A stretch of DNA of 64,000 nt, from the NCBI GenBank assembly GCA_021927905.1, contig BLLK01000051.1:496001-560000 (forward strand), in the 5' to 3' direction. Shown here piece by piece: positions 61,696 to 64,000 of the stretch. How positions within the stretch are numbered: position 1 is the first letter of the stretch; each line of letters opens with the position of its first letter. Under the pieces are notes generated by a model that saw only the letters and a program-made list of their open reading frames with translations, was not told the DNA's origin and ran no database searches. A program made the translations under genes and the position numbers. The DNA is from Chaetoceros tenuissimus. Lineage: Eukaryota > Bacillariophyta > Thalassiosirophyceae > Chaetocerotales > Chaetocerotaceae.

Positions 61696-63113
61696 CTACC
61701 AATGCTTCTTGATTTGCAAATACTCGTCAATCTTGTTGCAAATAGTAGGAAACGTCAATCTATAAGAAGCTTTATGATCCCAACAGGCCCGTAACAGAGT
61801 CTGCATTCGACGATCCCACTTTTTATCCAAACACGGCCTAGCATATGCTAATTTGTGGATATCTAATTTGGACCTAGTGCTAGATGACAAACCCCGAGGG
61901 GCCAGATGAGATGGAGATTGTAGACTCATAATTTGCCATAATAAAATGGCAAAGGAATACGTATCCGAAGTGAATCCATAAGGTTTGCCCGCAATCACTT
62001 CCGGTGCAAGGTATTCACACGGATTCAAGAACTGGGTAGCATTATAGGAATCTATTCCGACTTGATCTTTGGACTTGAGTTTTTTACACCGACCAAAGCT
62101 TGCCAATTGTACATTGCCGTTGTAATCAAAGCCAATACTATCCGGATTTATAGCTCGATGTAGAAATCTATTTAGAAAAATTGAAGAAATTAGTGTCCGG
62201 ATATATTTTTGGAAAATAAGAGTGCAGCTAGCTAGTATCAAAAATACGTACCCTTTGGAATGAAGATACCTCAATGCAGATGCTAAATCATATGCAACCG
62301 CTATCCGTTCACTAAATTGATGCTCCAATAGTTCACATCGATATTTAGACCTTGCTTTACGATCATTGACATTCCACTGCCGTTGCATATCGCTAAAGCT
62401 ACACTTGAGACTATCCAGGACCAGTGAAAAGTTCAAAGAACTAGGATCACCACTGACACCCACGACCGATATGATGTTATCATGACTTAGATTTTTAAGT
62501 AGTTCCGCTTCACGTTTTAAGTCTTTTTGTGCCTTCTTGGCTTGTTCCTTGGACAGGCCATCTCTTCGTTGTTTGACGGAGACCGTTCGGTCGGAATTGT
62601 TGCGTTGAAAGCTTGATGTTGTAGATATGGAAATGTCCGTTTCTACTTGTGTATCTATGGTAGTCATATTGTCAATGTTTGCCTTTACAATTTTGTGAAA
62701 TTCGTGGCTACTAACGAGTCGTTCCTTTTTGTAGTGTTTATACTTTGGCTTGGTTGGTGATTCTATATGTAATTAAGTCGTGGTTCAGAGTCATAAAGGA
62801 GGTCATGCAACAAGAAGCAGATTAAGCAACAAGTAAAGAAAGAAGAAAAGATGTGTTAGCTAATGAACCTCCTAAACGATAACGCTAAAATCGCAGGTCA
62901 AAACTAGAGAAACTTACGAAGAGTGATTTGAGGGCATGAAGCAAGACTGGATACTGCGGAATCTGTGCCACTTTCTAGCTGTGTGCTACTTCTTGATAGT
63001 TCGTGCTGTTCTTTGTTTTGAAGAATTCTAATCAATAGCTGTGCCCTCAAGTCGCAATTGAAACCGCCACTTCCACTGTTTTTGGTATGGGCCAATAGGA
63101 TTCTTCGATCCAT
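61696..63113 (-). CDS. Predicted protein pseudokinase
   Basis: Three exons on the reverse strand: 63113-62918, 62762-62252 and 62167-61696, introns 155 and 84 bp (donors GTAAGT and GTACGT), phases 1 and 2; 392 residues. The kinase fold is recognisable from 'LKREAELLKNLSHDNIISVV' through 'YDLASALRYLHSKGFLHRAI', then 'CEYLAPEVIAGKPYGFTSDT' and 'SFAILLWQIM' to a final 'RACWDHKASYRLTF'. No Gly-rich loop is visible. HRD is replaced by HRA and DFG by SFG ('LASFGRC'), so both the catalytic base and the Mg-binding Asp are missing while the APE region is kept. An allosteric or scaffold role is therefore likely. Reading through intron 2 stays in frame, which would insert 28 residues. Confidence 0.78.
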
Positions 63114-64000
63114 TACTCTCAAGTTGTTACAATGTAGAGGATATACTTATGTGGAATGTACTATCTAGTTGGGAACTTCTTCAAGCCTTGACAGGGAAAT
63201 ATGGAAGATGGAGAACGAGAACCCTCAAAACTGAACTCTTCTTTTCCTAAAGAATATTCTCCGACAAATATGAGACTTCCACACGGTACTTATGTACATA
63301 CGCAACATCTAATATTTAGGGATGCGGGAGTGTTACTTATTGTATCAATTACCAGATCACAGGACAATATTCTCTTCAATAGTGCAGACCCAGCTCCTTT
63401 GGATTCTCATGCAATTCGGGTGAAGGTAGGTCAGAATAACGTCACATCCCATTCCATTCAAACATGCTTTCAAGAAAAGAGTAGGAATCTAAATCTGAAA
63501 GGATGAATGAAGTGAATAGGCTCAAATCTAATGAATTCTGTTGAATGGTGTGAAGAGATGAAATGAATTGCATTAGGAAATTAGAGTCTCATTCAAGATA
63601 TAAACGCGGATTTATTCTGACGTAAGCGTGAGAAGCTGTGAATGTTGAAGAAATGGGAGAATGTATTTTGTACCTGCGAACATGTTTACATTTGAGTGAG
63701 GTAGAACTCTTCACTACATGAAATAATTCAACACTGACAAATTTCGAAGTGGTCAAAAATCAAAAGCAATACATTCATACTACAACTCGAAATCATACCA
63801 TTCATAAATATGTTCAAAGGAAGCTCTCCATATTGCACTTCAATGTTGAATGATAAAAGATACTTTGAAGAGAAATCTGAGGAAAGAGAATACACATTTA
63901 TCTTTTACTTCCCCTTCAAACACGTGGTGGTTTGGATGAGGTGTTTGGAGTAATGAGTACAATGTTGAAACTTGAAGGGAAGGTATAGGTGTGTCTATTA
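63114..64000. other. Terminal intergenic region
   Basis: About 890 bp with no supported gene. The open frame at 63201-63506 has no recognisable feature and overlaps what should be the promoter of the pseudokinase gene. AT-rich, no repeat or RNA seen. Confidence 0.45.

Noticed and set aside
63201-63506. 101-codon forward open frame
   Set aside because: No recognisable features and located in the promoter region of the pseudokinase gene; probably chance.

Overview
This 64 kb window looks like nuclear DNA of a marine diatom. It is AT-rich and gene-dense, with short GT-AG introns (about 64-155 bp where I could place both splice sites). At least four proteins start with a signal peptide followed by an ASAFAP-like motif with Phe at the predicted cleavage site, the bipartite plastid targeting signal of algae with secondary red plastids. 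There is a front-end delta-5 desaturase of the diatom EPA pathway, a diatom-type HSF, and secreted Ser/Lys-rich KxxK proteins reminiscent of silica-associated proteins. A MOK/LF4-type (flagellar) kinase would fit a centric diatom with flagellated sperm, for example something Chaetoceros-like, but that is inference. Several apparent ORF starts are TTG or GTG; I treated these as exon-internal and rebuilt gene models from splice signals where possible.

Layout. 1-10.5 kb: a segmental tandem duplication. Each unit carries a secreted beta-propeller-like protein, a MerT-MerP-like membrane protein with a heavy-metal-binding domain, and a small reverse-strand protein; the left unit also holds a TPR-MYND-TAZ zinc-finger gene. 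10.7-23.7 kb: plastid-targeted ankyrin/coiled-coil protein, tail-anchored acidic protein, MOK kinase, a four-repeat Trp-motif protein, DNA topoisomerase I, a coiled-coil protein and a small membrane protein. 23.9-30 kb: a possible MITE, a secreted KxxK-rich protein, and a perfect 1,329-bp tandem duplication that cuts two divergent genes. 30-40.3 kb: HSF, DUF1350 plastid hydrolase, two DUF3592-like membrane proteins, a second secreted Cys-rich protein, a plastid DUF4239 protein and a 7-TM GPCR-like receptor. 40.4-45.8 kb: two head-to-tail copies of a repeat element sharing both termini, the larger 4.7 kb long and without coding capacity. 46.6-54.2 kb: F-box-like protein, conserved hypothetical, a large two-domain RCC1-like membrane protein and a stramenopile-type RGKWT/PMRISKKYAG protein. 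54.2-56.8 kb: gene-poor with a fold-back element. 56.8-63.1 kb: twin-CX9C mitochondrial protein, delta-5 desaturase, a third secreted Cys-rich protein, a thylakoid-lumen protein and a predicted pseudokinase.

Cross-cutting signals: three dispersed members of one secreted family defined by an NVPxC...SC motif; seven copies of the perfect CRE palindrome TGACGTCA, four of them about 150-260 bp upstream of predicted starts; and a MerT-MerP-like fusion in a eukaryotic genome. No rRNA, convincing tRNA, CRISPR or viral gene was seen.
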